Shown here in pieces: positions 48,360-58,955 of a DNA stretch of 64,000 nt. The DNA is taken from positions 3,192-67,191 of the forward strand of contig JAGYLB010000075.1 of assembly GCA_018401055.1 (NCBI GenBank), in the 5' to 3' direction. Source of the DNA: Roseicyclus sp. (lineage in GTDB: Bacteria; Pseudomonadota; Alphaproteobacteria; Rhodobacterales; Rhodobacteraceae). Numbering within the stretch: position 1 is the first letter of the stretch; each line of letters opens with the position of its first letter. A program made the position numbers and the translations under genes. The notes below the pieces were generated by a model. It did no database searches and was not told the origin of the DNA. It saw only the letters and a program-made list of their open reading frames with translations.

Positions 48360-49763
48360 ATGCCCGATGATGTCTTCGATCCCTTGCGCGCGCGGCTGCG
48401 TGGTATCCGTCCTGCGCGCAGTGTCGGGCAGATCACGGCGCTGGGGCGGGATCATGTGGCGGTGGCGGGCCTTGACCGGATCGCCGCGCTGGGCGACCGG
48501 GTCCGGATTGGCGATGCCCTGACGGGCGAGGTGCTCCGGATCGATGCGCAGGGCTGCACCGTCATGCCCGAGGGCGCGACCGACGGCATCCGTCTTGGCC
48601 AGACGGTGACGCATCTGGGGCCAGCCACCCTGTCGCCGCACTCTGGCTGGCTAGGGCGGGTGATCGACCCCGACGGGCGGCCGCTGGACGGGCGGCCGCT
48701 GTTTCCCGGGCCGTGCGCGCTGTGCCGCTGCTGGCACCACCACCCCCATGCGCGCAGCGCCGTGGACTGGGGCGGCGGCTGCGCACCGGGTTTGCGGTCT
48801 TCGACACGCTGCTGCCGATCGTCCGAGGGCAGAGGATCGGGCTGTTCGCAGGCTCGGGCGTGGGCAAGTCGCGCCTGATCGCGGCACTGGCGCAGGGCAT
48901 CGCGGCCGATGTGGTCGTGATTGGTCTCATCGGCGAACGGGGGCGCGAGGTGCGCGATTTCGTGGCCGACACGCTGGGCCCGGATGGGCTAGCGCGCGCC
49001 GTGGTGGTCGTGGCCACGTCGGATCAGCCTGCCCTGACCCGCGCGCGTGCAGCGTGGGCGATGATGAGCGTGGCGGAATATTTCCGCGACCAGGGGTTGC
49101 ATGTCCTCGTTCTGGCCGACAGCATCACCCGTTTCGCCGAAGCGCAGCCGCGATGTCGCCGCCGCCATGGGCGAGCCCTTTGGCCCTTCGGGCTTTCCCG
49201 CCTCGATGGCGCAGATGGTCATGGCGCTGGCGGAACGCGCCGGACCGGGCGGGGCAGGGCAGGGCGATATCACCGCCGTGCTCTCGGTTCTGGTCGCGGG
49301 CTCCGATATGGAGGCGCCGGTGGCCGATGTGATGCGGGGCGTGCTGGATGGCCATGTCCTGCTCAGCCGCGAGATCGCCGAGCGGGGGCGTTATCCGGCC
49401 ATAGACCTGCTGCGCTCGGTGTCGCGCGCCCTGCCCGGTGCCGCCAGCGCGGAGGAGGGCAAGCTGATCGCCCGCGCCCGCCAGTTGATGGGCGCCCATG
49501 ACCGGGCCGAGATGATGATCCAGGCGGGTCTGTACGCTTCGGGCAGCGATGCGGTGACGGATGCAGCCATCATTGCTTGGCCTGCGCTCGATGCCTTTGT
49601 CGCAGCCAAGGGAGGTGCAACCCCCGAAGAGAGCTTCGTCCATTTACGGGGGATTCTCGACGCTGCCGACCCTGATCGTCGCGGATCCCGTGCCGCCCGT
49701 GCCGCGTTCGAGGATCGCCCGGCGGCTGTCAGGGCGCTTTCGAACAGTGCAGCCAACACGTGA
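48360..49763 (+). CDS. fliI: Flagellum-specific ATPase FliI (frameshifted)
   Basis: FliI unfolds and delivers export substrates using ATP. Walker A is GLFAGSGVGKS, the catalytic Glu region is IGLIGERGREVRDF, and Walker B is LHVLVLADSITRFAEA. The N-terminal domain contains RIAALGDRVRIGDAL. The frame breaks between about 48715 and 48770 and again near 49145, where RDVAAAMGEPFGPSGFPASM continues. The corrected length is about 467 residues. It is divergent from flgB. Confidence 0.95.
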
Positions 49764-49766
49764 CGC

Positions 49767-50562
49767 TCAGCGAATGGCGCCAAGCAATATCAGGGCGGAA
49801 TAGCCTGGTGTGAGGGGTGACGGTCCTGCCGAAGCCTCGCTCCGCAAGGTGAAGCCCCGGATCAGGCCCTCAACGCGGGCGGGGTCCGCGAACTGGGCGA
49901 AGTCGGACGATCCCGACAGCCGCCGGGCGCCATCCCGAAATGCCTTGAGCTGCAAATCCAGATCGAGAGTTCCGATCGAGGCTGGCAGGCCCAGGGCTGT
50001 TTCGAACACCTTGCGCAAAGGTGGGTTGCCCAAGACTGATAGCCAGCTTGTCGTATCTCCAAGGCCGCGTGCGGCCAGGTCCGGCAATTCACGCTGCGCG
50101 GTCAGGGCAAGGCGCATGTCCGGGCTTTGTTCGCCCACGGCGCGCTCGAAATCCTGCCGGGTGGACCGGGCAAGAATGCTGTCTGCGAAACCGGGTAGCC
50201 GGGTGCGTGGCGGCAGGGGGCCGCCGAAGCCGAAGGCCTCGGCAAAAGCGCGATAGCGCTTGTCGGCCAGCCGGTTGACGAGCGACGTGTCTTCCGTGAC
50301 GGGATCGGACAGGACCCGTTGGATGAAGGCGCGGTTCGGCAGGTCGTCCTGAAGTCCGAAAGCGCCAAGGGCCACACGCAACAGCCGAAAATCCGCAACG
50401 AGCAGCGGCGGCGTCTGTCTGCCCGATCTTCTCGCGGAAATGGTCAATGTCGCGGTTCCGCGCGGGATCGCCTGCAAAGCGTGCGACCTGCGCGTCAAGG
50501 CTGCCCGACAAGAACCGCCATCCCGCGTAGCCCCCGAGAGGGATGAGTGGTTGAAAACTCAT
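49767..50562 (-). CDS. DUF1217 flagellar-associated protein (frameshifted)
   Basis: A 264-residue protein of the DUF1217 family, which is regularly found in alphaproteobacterial flagellar clusters and sometimes described as a flagellar regulator or assembly factor. The N-terminus reads FQPLIPLGGYAGWRFLSGSL; after a break near 50425 the frame continues with LVADFRLLRVALGAFGLQDD and later RYRAFAEAFGFG. The start overlaps the flbT stop as ATGA. It is last in the flagellin-flaF-flbT unit. Confidence 0.8.
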
Positions 50563-50963
50563 GGCCCATGCGCCGCGATCAGGCGATCCTCACGCGGCAG
50601 CAAGGTGCGCAGGGCCTTGAGGGCGTGATACACCTGATCTTGCGTCAGATGCTCGGTCGCCCGCGCCAACTGGCTGCGACTATCAGGGTCGGTGAAGACC
50701 TGGCTTAGCTGTTCCATGCCCCGCAAAAGCTGGCCTTTGGCCTCGGACAGGTCGGCGTCGCCAGATAGAACCAGCTGCGCGATGTAGCAGACCCGGCGCA
50801 CTGGGGTCGTCACCTCTTCGGGGTGGATCGCGTCGCGCAGCCGCAGAATACTGGCGTTGGGCGTCATGATCGCCAATCGCGCGCGCCGGTCGCCGTTTTC
50901 GATGACGGCGCCATTGATCAGCACCCGTTCGCGCGGGCCGAGCTTGAGGACAAGACCACTCAT
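50559..50963 (-). CDS. flbT: Flagellin mRNA regulator FlbT
   Basis: FlbT binds the 5' leader of flagellin mRNA and limits flagellin synthesis in Caulobacter. The 134 residues show LKLGPRERVLINGAVIENGD, the RARLAIMTPNASILR block and RRVCYIAQLVLSGD, all typical. It is intact. It overlaps flaF upstream and the DUF1217 gene downstream by ATGA. Confidence 0.93.
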   Translation of the reverse strand: MSGLVLKLGPRERVLINGAVIENGDRRARLAIMTPNASILRLRDAIHPEEVTTPVRRVCYIAQLVLSGDADLSEAKGQLLRGMEQLSQVFTDPDSRSQLARATEHLTQDQVYHALKALRTLLPREDRLIAAHGP

Positions 50964-51337
50964 GCCGTGCCCGCCTCACCCGCGAGGCCGCGCATCACGG
51001 CTCGGTTGACATCGATGAGTCCCTGCAGCGCCGCGACATCGCGCAATGCGGCGCGGCTTTGCGACAGGGAAAACTCTGCCAGATAGAACAGCTGCGCTCG
51101 CAGCCCCTGTGGCAACGCATTCTCGGCTCCGGCAAGATCGGTCGCAAGCGCCGTCCAAAGGCGGCGGTTGTCGTGCAGAGCGGCGGCCCGAAGCCATTGG
51201 TGCTTCGGGCTCTGCGGCGCCCGGCTCAGACGGGCGAGTGATGGCTTCGAAAGCGGCGAGTTCACTGCCGCGCGCGCGGTGCGCACCGGGGCGGCGGCCG
51301 CGCCATAGGCGGTCTGTGCGAGCAAGGTGGCGGTCAC
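50960..51337 (-). CDS. flaF: Flagellar biosynthesis regulator FlaF
   Basis: FlaF promotes flagellin secretion or translation, opposing FlbT. The 125 residues include AQTAYGAAAAPVRTARA at the start and LRAQLFYLAEFSLSQSRA with VDVNRAVM-type end (LIDVNRAVMRGL), the conserved FlaF C-terminus. It is intact, 86 bp after the flagellin gene. Confidence 0.93.
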   Translation of the reverse strand: MTATLLAQTAYGAAAAPVRTARAAVNSPLSKPSLARLSRAPQSPKHQWLRAAALHDNRRLWTALATDLAGAENALPQGLRAQLFYLAEFSLSQSRAALRDVAALQGLIDVNRAVMRGLAGEAGTA

Positions 51338-51386
51338 GGGGTCTGTCCTTCTGGAAACGGCGGCAAGGGGAGAGGCGATCGGGATC

Positions 51387-51414
51387 GGTCCGGGGCGCGC
51401 ATGCCCCCCGGACC
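51387..51414 (-). terminator. Hairpin after the flagellin gene
   Basis: A perfect 9-bp stem (GGTCCGGGG/CCCCGGACC) around a 10-base loop lies 10 bp past the flagellin stop. There is no T run after it, so it may stabilise the flagellin message or partly end it before flaF. Confidence 0.55.
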
Positions 51415-51423
51415 TGAATTAGA

Positions 51424-52972
51424 TCAGCGGAACAGCGCGAGGATGTTCTGCGGTGCCTGGTTGGCGATCGAGAGAGACTGCGTTGCCAGCTGCTGCTGCA
51501 CCTGCAGGGCCTGCAGGCGCGCCGAAGCCTCTTCCATGTTGGCGTCGACGAGCGTGCCGATACCGGCCTTGAGGCTGTCCATCAGCTTGGAGACGAAGTT
51601 CGATTGCGTCTCGATCCGGCCCTCGGCCGAGCCGAAAGCCGCCGCCGCGTCGATCGAGTTCTGGATCAGCGTCTCGATGTTGTCGAGCGCGGCATCCGCG
51701 CCTGCGTTCGTGCTGACATCAATGTTGTCGAGGCCGAACAACCCGCCCGAGGCCGCGCCATTTCCGGTATTGGCGAGAGAGGGTCAGCGTCTGTCCGCCG
51801 GTTTCGGCATCGTCCACGGCCAGCTGCCAGGAATTCGTGTCGCTGTTGAACTGGACCTGCGCGGTCAGACCCTCGACCCCGGCGGAATCGATGGCTGTCT
51901 TCAGGCCGCGGGCGACATCCTCCATCGTTTCGTTCTTGCCAGCGACATAGGTGAAGTTGTCGCTGCCGAGGTTGAGTCGGAACCCGCGCCCTTCCTCCAC
52001 CGCTGCTGAGGCTGAGAAATTGACCGTCGTCGCCCGCTGGACAAGGCTCTGCAGCGTGTTGGCCTCGGCACCGGGCACGGCGACACCGTTGATTTCCTCG
52101 GCGATCAGGTTGCCTGGCGTCCCGGCCGTGGCCGTGACATTGAGATCGCTGAAGGCGTTGGTGTTGCGCAAGATGATCTTGCCGGCGGTTCCGATATCGA
52201 CACTCAGGCCTTCTATGCCGCGTGCGTTGATCGCCGCGGCAAACCCTTCCTGAATCTCGACCGCAGTGGCATCCGCGTCGCTGGCAAAGCTGAATTCATT
52301 GCCGTCGATGGTGATGTTGTAGGTCTCGCTGTTGGCCGCGGTGATGCCGATTTGTAGCGTGGACCCGGTGGTGGCGGTCATGGCGGCACTATTGGTTGTG
52401 CCTGTGCCGACGGTGGCGAAACCCGCCGAGTTCAGATCTGTCTCGGCCGTGCCGAAGGTGCCTGCGTCTGTGGACAGGTCCTGTCGCGCCACGGTAATGT
52501 TGGCGGCCGCGACCGTGCCGCTTCCGGACCGGTCGAGGGAGGAGAGGATGTTCATGTCCTCGGTGCCCTTGACCAGATTCAACCCGTTGAACTGGGCCGC
52601 GTTCACCACCGAGTTGATCTGGTCGCGCAGCGCGGCGATATCGGTCTGGATCTTGCCACGATCGACGTTCTCTTCCTGCGCGGCGACGATCTTGCCCTTG
52701 ATGTCGGTCAAGAGGTCGGTGACCGTTTCCGAGGCCGTCCGCGCCACGGCGACAGTGGATTCCCCGAGACTGAGGCTGTCGGAGATTCCCTTGAAGCCCT
52801 TGACGTCCGATTCCATCACTTTGGAAATCGCCCAAACGGCGGAATTGTCCCGGGCTGTTGCGACCGATTTACCGGTCGAGATCTCGCCTTGGGTCCTTTG
52901 CAGGTTTGAGTTCACGGATTTCAGGGTCTGCAACGCCACCATGGCGCTCGTGTTGGTCAGAATGCTGGACAT
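51424..52972 (-). CDS. Flagellin (frameshifted)
   Basis: The filament subunit. The N-terminal D0/D1 region reads SSILTNTSAMVALQTLKSVN, with LQRTQGEISTGKSVATARDN; the C-terminal region has SALQVQQQL-type helix (LQALQVQQQLATQSLSIANQ) and ends APQNILALFR. Between them is a long variable part with beta-rich repeats. The frame breaks near 51775; the other frame resumes with LFGLDNIDVSTNAG. The corrected length is about 515 residues, somewhat long for this group. It is the only flagellin in the window. Confidence 0.94.
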
Positions 52973-53191
52973 GTTCGTCCCCTTTCTCGCTTCTTCATGG
53001 CGCGGATTCGGCGCCTGTCACGTCATGGGCCTGTGTCGGCCCTGCGAAGTGTCTTCTGACAACTGCAGCCCGTGGTTCGGAGCTACGCCACCCGTCTGGA
53101 TGCAGGGCAACCCTTCGACGCAAAGACTGAACAACCCGCTAATCGGAGCCGGTCTTTGCCTAGGATTTTAGCGGATCGTCGCGCGGATCGC

Positions 53192-53530
53192 TCAGCCACG
53201 CGACAGAAGCCGCCCGCTCACCGCGGGGGGGGTCTGACGACCGAGCGCGTCATAGGTGGACAGGGGCGCGCCAAGGTTGGTGGGCCGCAGGTCGCGGACC
53301 CGTGCGAGGCCGCGTTGCGCCGCCTCGATCAGCCGGGCGTTGCGTGCGGCCAGTGTTGCCACCCGTGTCAGCCCTTGTTCGGGGGGCTGCTGCCGCATGA
53401 GGCTTTCCAGCGCCTGCTCCAGCTTTTGGGGCATGCGCGCAAGCTGATCGAGGTTACCGGCAAGCAAAGCCTCGTGCTGGGTGGTCAGCAATGCCTCGAT
53501 GGTGGCAAGCGATCGATCCGCGCGTGTCAC
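53192..53530 (-). CDS. FlgN-like chaperone protein
   Basis: A 112-residue helical protein with SLATIEALLTTQHEALLAGN and DQLARMPQKLEQALESLM, a pattern close to FlgN, the chaperone of FlgK and FlgL. It starts inside the stop of the flgJ-like gene (ATGA). It is intact. No sequence motif is strictly diagnostic, so the call rests on helix pattern, size and place. Confidence 0.6.
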   Translation of the reverse strand: MTRADRSLATIEALLTTQHEALLAGNLDQLARMPQKLEQALESLMRQQPPEQGLTRVATLAARNARLIEAAQRGLARVRDLRPTNLGAPLSTYDALGRQTPPAVSGRLLSRG

Positions 53531-53841
53531 GATTGCGCCCCGTCGGTTGGGGAACTGCGCGCAACCAGCGCCCTGAAAAGCGATTCCGCCAGCCCGATGC
53601 CGCCGCGATCGGTCAGGGCCCGCGCATGTTCGGTCCGCAGAAGCGATGCGAACTGCTCTTCCCCGATGCCGCCACCAAAGCTCTCGCGGCTCTCGCCAAA
53701 GCCTGCATGCTTGAGCATTTCCGCCAGAAAGCTGGCCTCAAGCTCGCGCGCGACGTCCCGCAGGGCTTGTGCATCGTCCGTTGACTGGCCGGCCTGCGAT
53801 GCGACGGCCAGACCGATCGGCCCCGAAACTGTCGGCGTCAT
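53527..53841 (-). CDS. Rod-binding protein, FlgJ N-terminal domain type
   Basis: This is a short FlgJ that keeps only the rod-binding half, about 104 residues from the ATG at 53841 (MTPTVSGPIG). The key block is LEASFLAEMLKHAGFGES with FGGGIGEEQFASLLRTEHAR and the ending GIGLAESLFRAL. The muramidase domain of enteric FlgJ is absent; the separate transglycosylase at 38.7 kb probably does that work. An in-frame upstream ATG at 53919 is possible but would reach the fliK promoter region. Confidence 0.85.
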   Translation of the reverse strand: MTPTVSGPIGLAVASQAGQSTDDAQALRDVARELEASFLAEMLKHAGFGESRESFGGGIGEEQFASLLRTEHARALTDRGGIGLAESLFRALVARSSPTDGAQS

Positions 53842-53917
53842 TGCGATCCCTCGAATTGAGATGACTTCGGGCGAGGCTGCCATGCCGGCGTAAACAATTC
53901 GTAAGGGGGTTTGCGTC

Positions 53918-55870
53918 ATGTCTCACACCGCGAGGAGACCTGGAACCCGGATGGAAGACCTGACGCATCTGACCTCCAACACGAGCTTTGCGCCCGCCGT
54001 CGCAAGGGCCTCGGTGCTGCCTGCGCCTGCAGGCGCGGCCTTTCTTGCCGCCTTCGCTCCGCCCGTTGGGGGGCTGGGCCCCGCAGACACGCCTGCAGAC
54101 ACGACGGATCACGGGTGGGGGGGCGGCGGCACACCACGACCTATGGACGAGCCTTCCTTCCCGATCGAGGGTGATCCGCGTGGGCACGAAGGCGAAAGCC
54201 CCGGGCGCCGGTCCTCCGCCCGGCCGTTGGCCGAAATCTCCGGGATCGACCCTTCCCTTACCGTTGGCCTTTCCGATGACAGCGGATGGCTTGTCGCGCC
54301 CGTATCGGGCGGCCCGTTGGCGAATGACGCGGCGCTGGTTCCGCAAGCCACGTTGGCAGAGCCCACAGGCGATGGCGAAGCGGCACCGATGGAGCCCGCG
54401 GCGGGTCTGCAGTTGCCGGGGGCCAGAAACGCCGTCTTGCTACCAGCCGCGGCACTGCTGCCTTCCGGCTTCGATGGTCTCTCCGGTGCCTTGGCCGATC
54501 CGGCACCGGCCCGATCAGCCCCAACAATGCCGTTGGAAAATGACGGCGAAGCCGCGCCTGCGTTCCAAGCGACAGTGCCACCGGAGCTTGCTGTGGGGGC
54601 TTTCCCGAGCATGCCCTTGAAGGAGATCGGCAACCCGCCCCTAAGCGCCGCTCCCGTCAATCTTGAGTCGCAGCCGGTCCCCCTTGTGGATAGCTTGCCG
54701 GCACGTCGCGCAACTGCGGCACAACCGATCACGGCACCTACACCCTCGACGGGACCGAGCACCGGTCTGCCGGGTGCCGCCATGCCAAGTGCAACCTTGC
54801 CCTCAGCGCTGCCGCCGATGCTGACCGCGGGGCTGAAACCCGGACCCGCGGTTCAGGGAACGACTGCCTTGCCCATGCCTGACGTCGATGGGTCCGGCAA
54901 GGTCACGTCTCAAGGTCCTTTGGTCCCAATATCTGCTGAGACCGGTCCAGCCCTGGCAATGGCAGGTGAGCGACCTCTTGACCCAACAAGTGACATCGTA
55001 CCGAAAAGCAGGCCGGTCGGTATGAGCCTCCCGTTCTGGCTCTCTCCCGCCGGACTGACATCATCGACAGACGACCGTTTCGAACAGGCGCCTGCGATAC
55101 CTGCAAGGACCGCGATGTCGAGTCATGCAACAGATCGCCCCGACGCTATCCCGCACGCGATGGTAACGGCATTGTCGAATGCGGGGCAGGCTCCGGTCGT
55201 CCTGCATGCCATGCCGACCCCGATCCAGACGCAAGCTTGGGGTGGCTTCGTCGTTGCGTTTGGCGACTTGCGGGACGCAGGGTCGTCGCCGTCTGAAGCG
55301 ACGGGGATGGTGGGCGTCGGCCATGAACGCATGGCATCAAGCCTCCCCGACATCTCCAAAGACACCGGAAACCTTCGCGGTGTCGCGGCGGTAGATGCTG
55401 GACCCACGGTCGCAATGGCCCTCGGCACCTCGGCCGCAGGCATGCCTGACCGGGGCGGCCAAGCCCCCGATCCCGCCGCGATCGCGCGGCAGGTCGCAAG
55501 GGCGCTGGGGGATCCATCGCGCGATCCGGGTGTTCCGCTTGATCTGACGCTGGATCCGCCGGAACTCGGTCGCCTGCGACTTGGTTTTGCGGAGATCAAC
55601 GGTGTGCTCACCGTGACCATTGCGGCGGAACGGTCTGATACCGCCGAGCTTATCCGCCGCCATGTCGCGCTGCTGGCAGAAGAATTCGCCCGCGCTGGGC
55701 TAGATGCGCCGTCGGTCAACATTTCCCACGGCGGTGCCGAACAGCGGTCGCGTGGTGGGTCGGTCATCCTGGCCGGGTCAGACACCGATGCGGCGTCCAT
55801 CCCCGATGCTCCTGCCCCTAGCGCTCCGGTCCGCCGAACCGGTGCGGCCGGGCTCGACCTGCGCCTTTGA
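53918..55870 (+). CDS. fliK: Flagellar hook-length control protein FliK
   Basis: FliK measures hook length and triggers the FlhB switch. The 650-residue protein is low-complexity Ala/Pro/Gly-rich for its first 500 residues, typical of the ruler part. The C-terminal domain carries the Flg_hook pattern PLDLTLDPPELGRLRLGFAE followed by VTIAAERSDTAELIRRHVAL. The start may be 53918 or the ATG at 53951. It is intact and is followed 20 bp later by flgD. Confidence 0.92.
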   Translation: MSHTARRPGTRMEDLTHLTSNTSFAPAVARASVLPAPAGAAFLAAFAPPVGGLGPADTPADTTDHGWGGGGTPRPMDEPSFPIEGDPRGHEGESPGRRSSARPLAEISGIDPSLTVGLSDDSGWLVAPVSGGPLANDAALVPQATLAEPTGDGEAAPMEPAAGLQLPGARNAVLLPAAALLPSGFDGLSGALADPAPARSAPTMPLENDGEAAPAFQATVPPELAVGAFPSMPLKEIGNPPLSAAPVNLESQPVPLVDSLPARRATAAQPITAPTPSTGPSTGLPGAAMPSATLPSALPPMLTAGLKPGPAVQGTTALPMPDVDGSGKVTSQGPLVPISAETGPALAMAGERPLDPTSDIVPKSRPVGMSLPFWLSPAGLTSSTDDRFEQAPAIPARTAMSSHATDRPDAIPHAMVTALSNAGQAPVVLHAMPTPIQTQAWGGFVVAFGDLRDAGSSPSEATGMVGVGHERMASSLPDISKDTGNLRGVAAVDAGPTVAMALGTSAAGMPDRGGQAPDPAAIARQVARALGDPSRDPGVPLDLTLDPPELGRLRLGFAEINGVLTVTIAAERSDTAELIRRHVALLAEEFARAGLDAPSVNISHGGAEQRSRGGSVILAGSDTDAASIPDAPAPSAPVRRTGAAGLDLRL

Positions 55871-55889
55871 TCGCCAGCAGAGGAACCAA

Positions 55890-56555
55890 ATGATGGATGT
55901 CTTTCCGACCACGACCCAAGCATCGGCTGCTAGAGGTGGGCCTGCCGCGGCGCCCAGCATGATCACTGCCGATTTCCAGACCTTCCTGCGGTTGCTGACC
56001 ACGCAGATGCAGAATCAGGACCCGCTGAACCCCATGGAATCGACCGAGTTCGCCAGCCAGCTGGCGCAATTTTCGGGCGTGGAACAGCAGGTTCGCACCA
56101 ATGATCTGCTGACCGGCCTACAGGCCGGGATCGCCACGCAGGGCATGGGCCAGTTGGGTGGCTGGATCGGGATGGAGGCCCGTGCCGAGATGCCGGTGAA
56201 TTTCGAAGGCCAGACCGTCACCCTGGCCGGTGCGCCCAATGTCCTGGCCGACAGGATGGAACTGATCGTGCGCGACGCGCGGGGCGAGGTGGTGCAGCAG
56301 ATCCCCGTGCCGCTCAGCCCGGACAGGTTCGCGTGGGATGGCTCCGACCTGTCGGGCGTGACGGTTCCCGAAGGGATCTACAGCTTCACCATCGAGAACT
56401 GGTCGGGCGAGGACATGATCGAGGAACGCGGCGCGATGGTCTATTCTACCATCGAGGAGGCGCAGCTTGTCGGCGGCGAAGTCTGGCTGACCATGGAGGG
56501 TGGTCTGAGCATTCCGGCGGAGACGGTCCTTGGCCTGCGCCGCGCAGCGGCCTGA
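55890..56555 (+). CDS. flgD: Hook assembly scaffold protein FlgD
   Basis: FlgD caps the growing hook. The N-terminal motif is FQTFLRLLTTQMQNQDPLNP with STEFASQLAQFSGVEQQ, which is diagnostic. A C-terminal Ig-like part (AWDGSDLSGVTVPEGIYSF) follows. The length is 221 residues from the ATG at 55890 (a second ATG follows directly). It is intact. It is the last flagellar gene and is convergent with ubiB. Confidence 0.95.
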   Translation: MMDVFPTTTQASAARGGPAAAPSMITADFQTFLRLLTTQMQNQDPLNPMESTEFASQLAQFSGVEQQVRTNDLLTGLQAGIATQGMGQLGGWIGMEARAEMPVNFEGQTVTLAGAPNVLADRMELIVRDARGEVVQQIPVPLSPDRFAWDGSDLSGVTVPEGIYSFTIENWSGEDMIEERGAMVYSTIEEAQLVGGEVWLTMEGGLSIPAETVLGLRRAAA

Positions 56556-56562
56556 CGGCAGA

Positions 56563-58107
56563 TCAGACCAAGGCGAACAGCGCGGCAAGCCCTCCGCCAA
56601 GCGCCAAACCGGCCACGCCATATCCAATGCGTTCGGGCCAAGGGTTGCGCGGTACCGGGCGTTGCGGATTGGCCTGCGCGAGCAGCGCCTGTTCGGCCAA
56701 TCTTAGGCGAGCGGGGCCGAGCGCGAGAGGACCCTCACGGTGTGCCACAAGTCGCGCACCACGGCTTTGGGCCCGACATGTTCGGTGATGTATTCCTCGA
56801 CCACGGGGCGGGCGACGACCCAGATGTTGATGTCATTGTCGAGCGAGCGGGCCACACCTTCGACCACCACCATGGTGCGTTGCAGCAGGATCAGCTCGGT
56901 CCGGGTTTCCATGCCGAAGCGTTCCGTGACCTCGAACAGATAGGCCAGCAGGCGCGCCATCGAGATGCGGCTGGCATCCATCCCGAAGATCGGCTCGCCG
57001 ACGGACCGCAAGGCTTGCGCGAATTCGTCGATGTCGCGGTCGGCGGGCACATAGCCTGCCTCGAAATGCACCTCGGCGACGCGGCGGTAATCCTTGCGGA
57101 TGAAGCCCATCAGGATTTCGGCATAGACCCGGCGGGTATATTCATCGAGCCGCCCCATGATCCCGAAATCCAGCGCCACGATATCGCCGTTCGGCGCCGA
57201 CCTTGAGGTTGCCCTGATGCATGTCGGCGTGGAAGAAGCCGTCGCGCAGCGCATGGCGCAGGAACATCTGCAGCACGCGGGCGCCCAAAGCCTTGCGGTC
57301 GTGACCTGCGGCATCAATGGCGGCGAGGTCGCCAAGTAGGCACGCCCTTGGCCCAGCTCAGCGTCATGACCTGGCGCGAGCGACAGAACCCACTCGATCT
57401 GCGGACACATGAAAGCCTTCGTCCTTTGCGGTATTGGCCGCAAATTCCGCCGCCGCGGCCGGCCTCGATCCGCAGGTCCAGCTCGCTGCAGCACGACGCC
57501 CTCGAAATGGGTCAACCACGTCGCGTGGGCGCAAGCGGCGGGTCGCAGGGCGACAGGTCTCGACCAGCCAGGCGATCAGATAGAAGGCGTCGATATCCTT
57601 GCGAAAGGCGCGCTCGATGTTGGGGGCGCAGGACCTTCACGGCGACCTCGCTGCCCCGTCGTCGGCCAGCGGTCGCCTGATGCACCTGCGCGATAGATGC
57701 CGCAGCGACTGGTTCGGAAAAGGCGCTGAACAATTGCTCAACGGGGATTTCCAATTCGTGCCGCGATCACCTTCGTGGCCTGTGCAGTCGGAAAGGGCGG
57801 CAGCTTGTCTTGCAGGACCTGCAGTTGCAGCGCCATTTCGGGCCCGACGACATCGGGGCGGGTCGACAGGATCTGCCCGAACTTGATGTAGGCCGGGCCA
57901 AGGGCGGTCAGCGCGCGCGGTCACCGGCGGCAGGGCTGGGATCGCCGCTGCAGCCCCAGCCAGGCGAAAGGCCAGCCCAGAATCCGCGCGGCGATCCGCA
58001 GCGAGCGTGGCGCGTCCAGCGCCTCCAGGCACGACGCGCATCGCGCCTGTCCGCTCGAAGGTCGCGCCCGTGCGGATCACGCGCCAGATGTTGTGCGGTC
58101 CGCGCAT
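56563..58107 (-). CDS. ubiB: UbiB family ubiquinone biosynthesis kinase-like protein (frameshifted)
   Basis: UbiB/ABC1 proteins are atypical kinases that aid ubiquinone synthesis. The start at 58107 reads [20 protein letters not shown]. The ABC1 pieces then lie in several frames: [38 protein letters not shown] (the metal-binding DFG-like Asp), and a C-terminal pair of helices ending [14 protein letters not shown]. At least six frame breaks lie between 58080 and 56740. The corrected length is about 510 residues, normal for UbiB. The gene follows ubiE by 3 bp. Confidence 0.9.
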
Positions 58108-58110
58108 CGC

Positions 58111-58868
58111 TCAAATCTTCCAGCCAGAATGCAGCGCGGCAATGCCAAAGCTGAGATTGCGATAGCTGACCTGTTCAAACCCTGCCGTCGCGGATCATCT
58201 CGGCGAAGGTCTCTTGGTCGGGGAAGCTTGCGGATCGATTCGACCAGATATTGATAGCTGTCGCGATCACCGGCGATCATCTGGCCCATGCGCGGGATCA
58301 CGTTGAAGGAATAAAGATCGTAGAGCTTTTGCAGCCCGTCATTTGGCAGCTGGCTGAATTCCAGCACCATCAGCCGCCCACCGGGCTTGAGGACGCGGAA
58401 CGCCTCGGCCAGCGCATCCGGAATGCGGGTGACGTTGCGGATCCCGAAACTGATCGTGTAGCGGTCGAATGTGTTGTCGGCAAAGGGCAGCGCCATCGCA
58501 TCGCCCACGATCCAGTCAAGCTTGTCGGCCAGTTGCGCGGCCTCGGCCCGCTTTTGCCCCTCGATCAGCATCGATTCGGTCATGTCGAGCACGGTGGCCG
58601 TCGCGCCCGGCGCGCGCCCCAGAAAGCGGAAAGCCACATCGCCCGTGCCGCCCGCCACATCGAGCAGGCGCTGGCCATCGCGCGGCGCGAGCCAATCCAT
58701 CATCGCATCCTTCCAGACGCGGTGGATGCCCATGCTCATCACGTCGTTCATGATGTCGTATTTCGAGGCGACATTGGTGAAGACGCCATGGACCATCCCG
58801 GCCTTCTGGTCCTCGGCGACCTCCTGGTAGCCGAAATGGGTCGTGCGACCGTCCTTGTCCTCGGGCAT
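58111..58868 (-). CDS. ubiE: Ubiquinone/menaquinone C-methyltransferase UbiE (frameshifted)
   Basis: UbiE methylates the ring in quinone synthesis using SAM. The ATG at 58868 begins [17 protein letters not shown]. The SAM-binding motif is [16 protein letters not shown], and the family signatures [18 protein letters not shown] and [20 protein letters not shown] are present. The frame breaks near 58225 and 58190, after which [18 protein letters not shown] ends at 58111. The length is about 252 residues. It is divergent from mutM. Confidence 0.95.
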
Positions 58869-58955
58869 CAAGGCTTGTCCTTCTCGCGGCCTGACCATTG
58901 TTATAGGGCTTGCCAAGGGCGTTACACCCTCGTCCGTATCCTAGGAAAGCCCGCT

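Noticed and set aside
53140..53170. A sigma-28-like promoter (TAAA ... CCGATTA on the minus strand) upstream of flagellin.
   Set aside because: The spacing between the two elements is about 18 rather than 15 bases and the -10 part matches weakly.
53890..53904. GTAA-N7-GTAA between flgJ and fliK as a possible CtrA box.
   Set aside because: Two of eight consensus bases differ; too weak to report beside the better sites.
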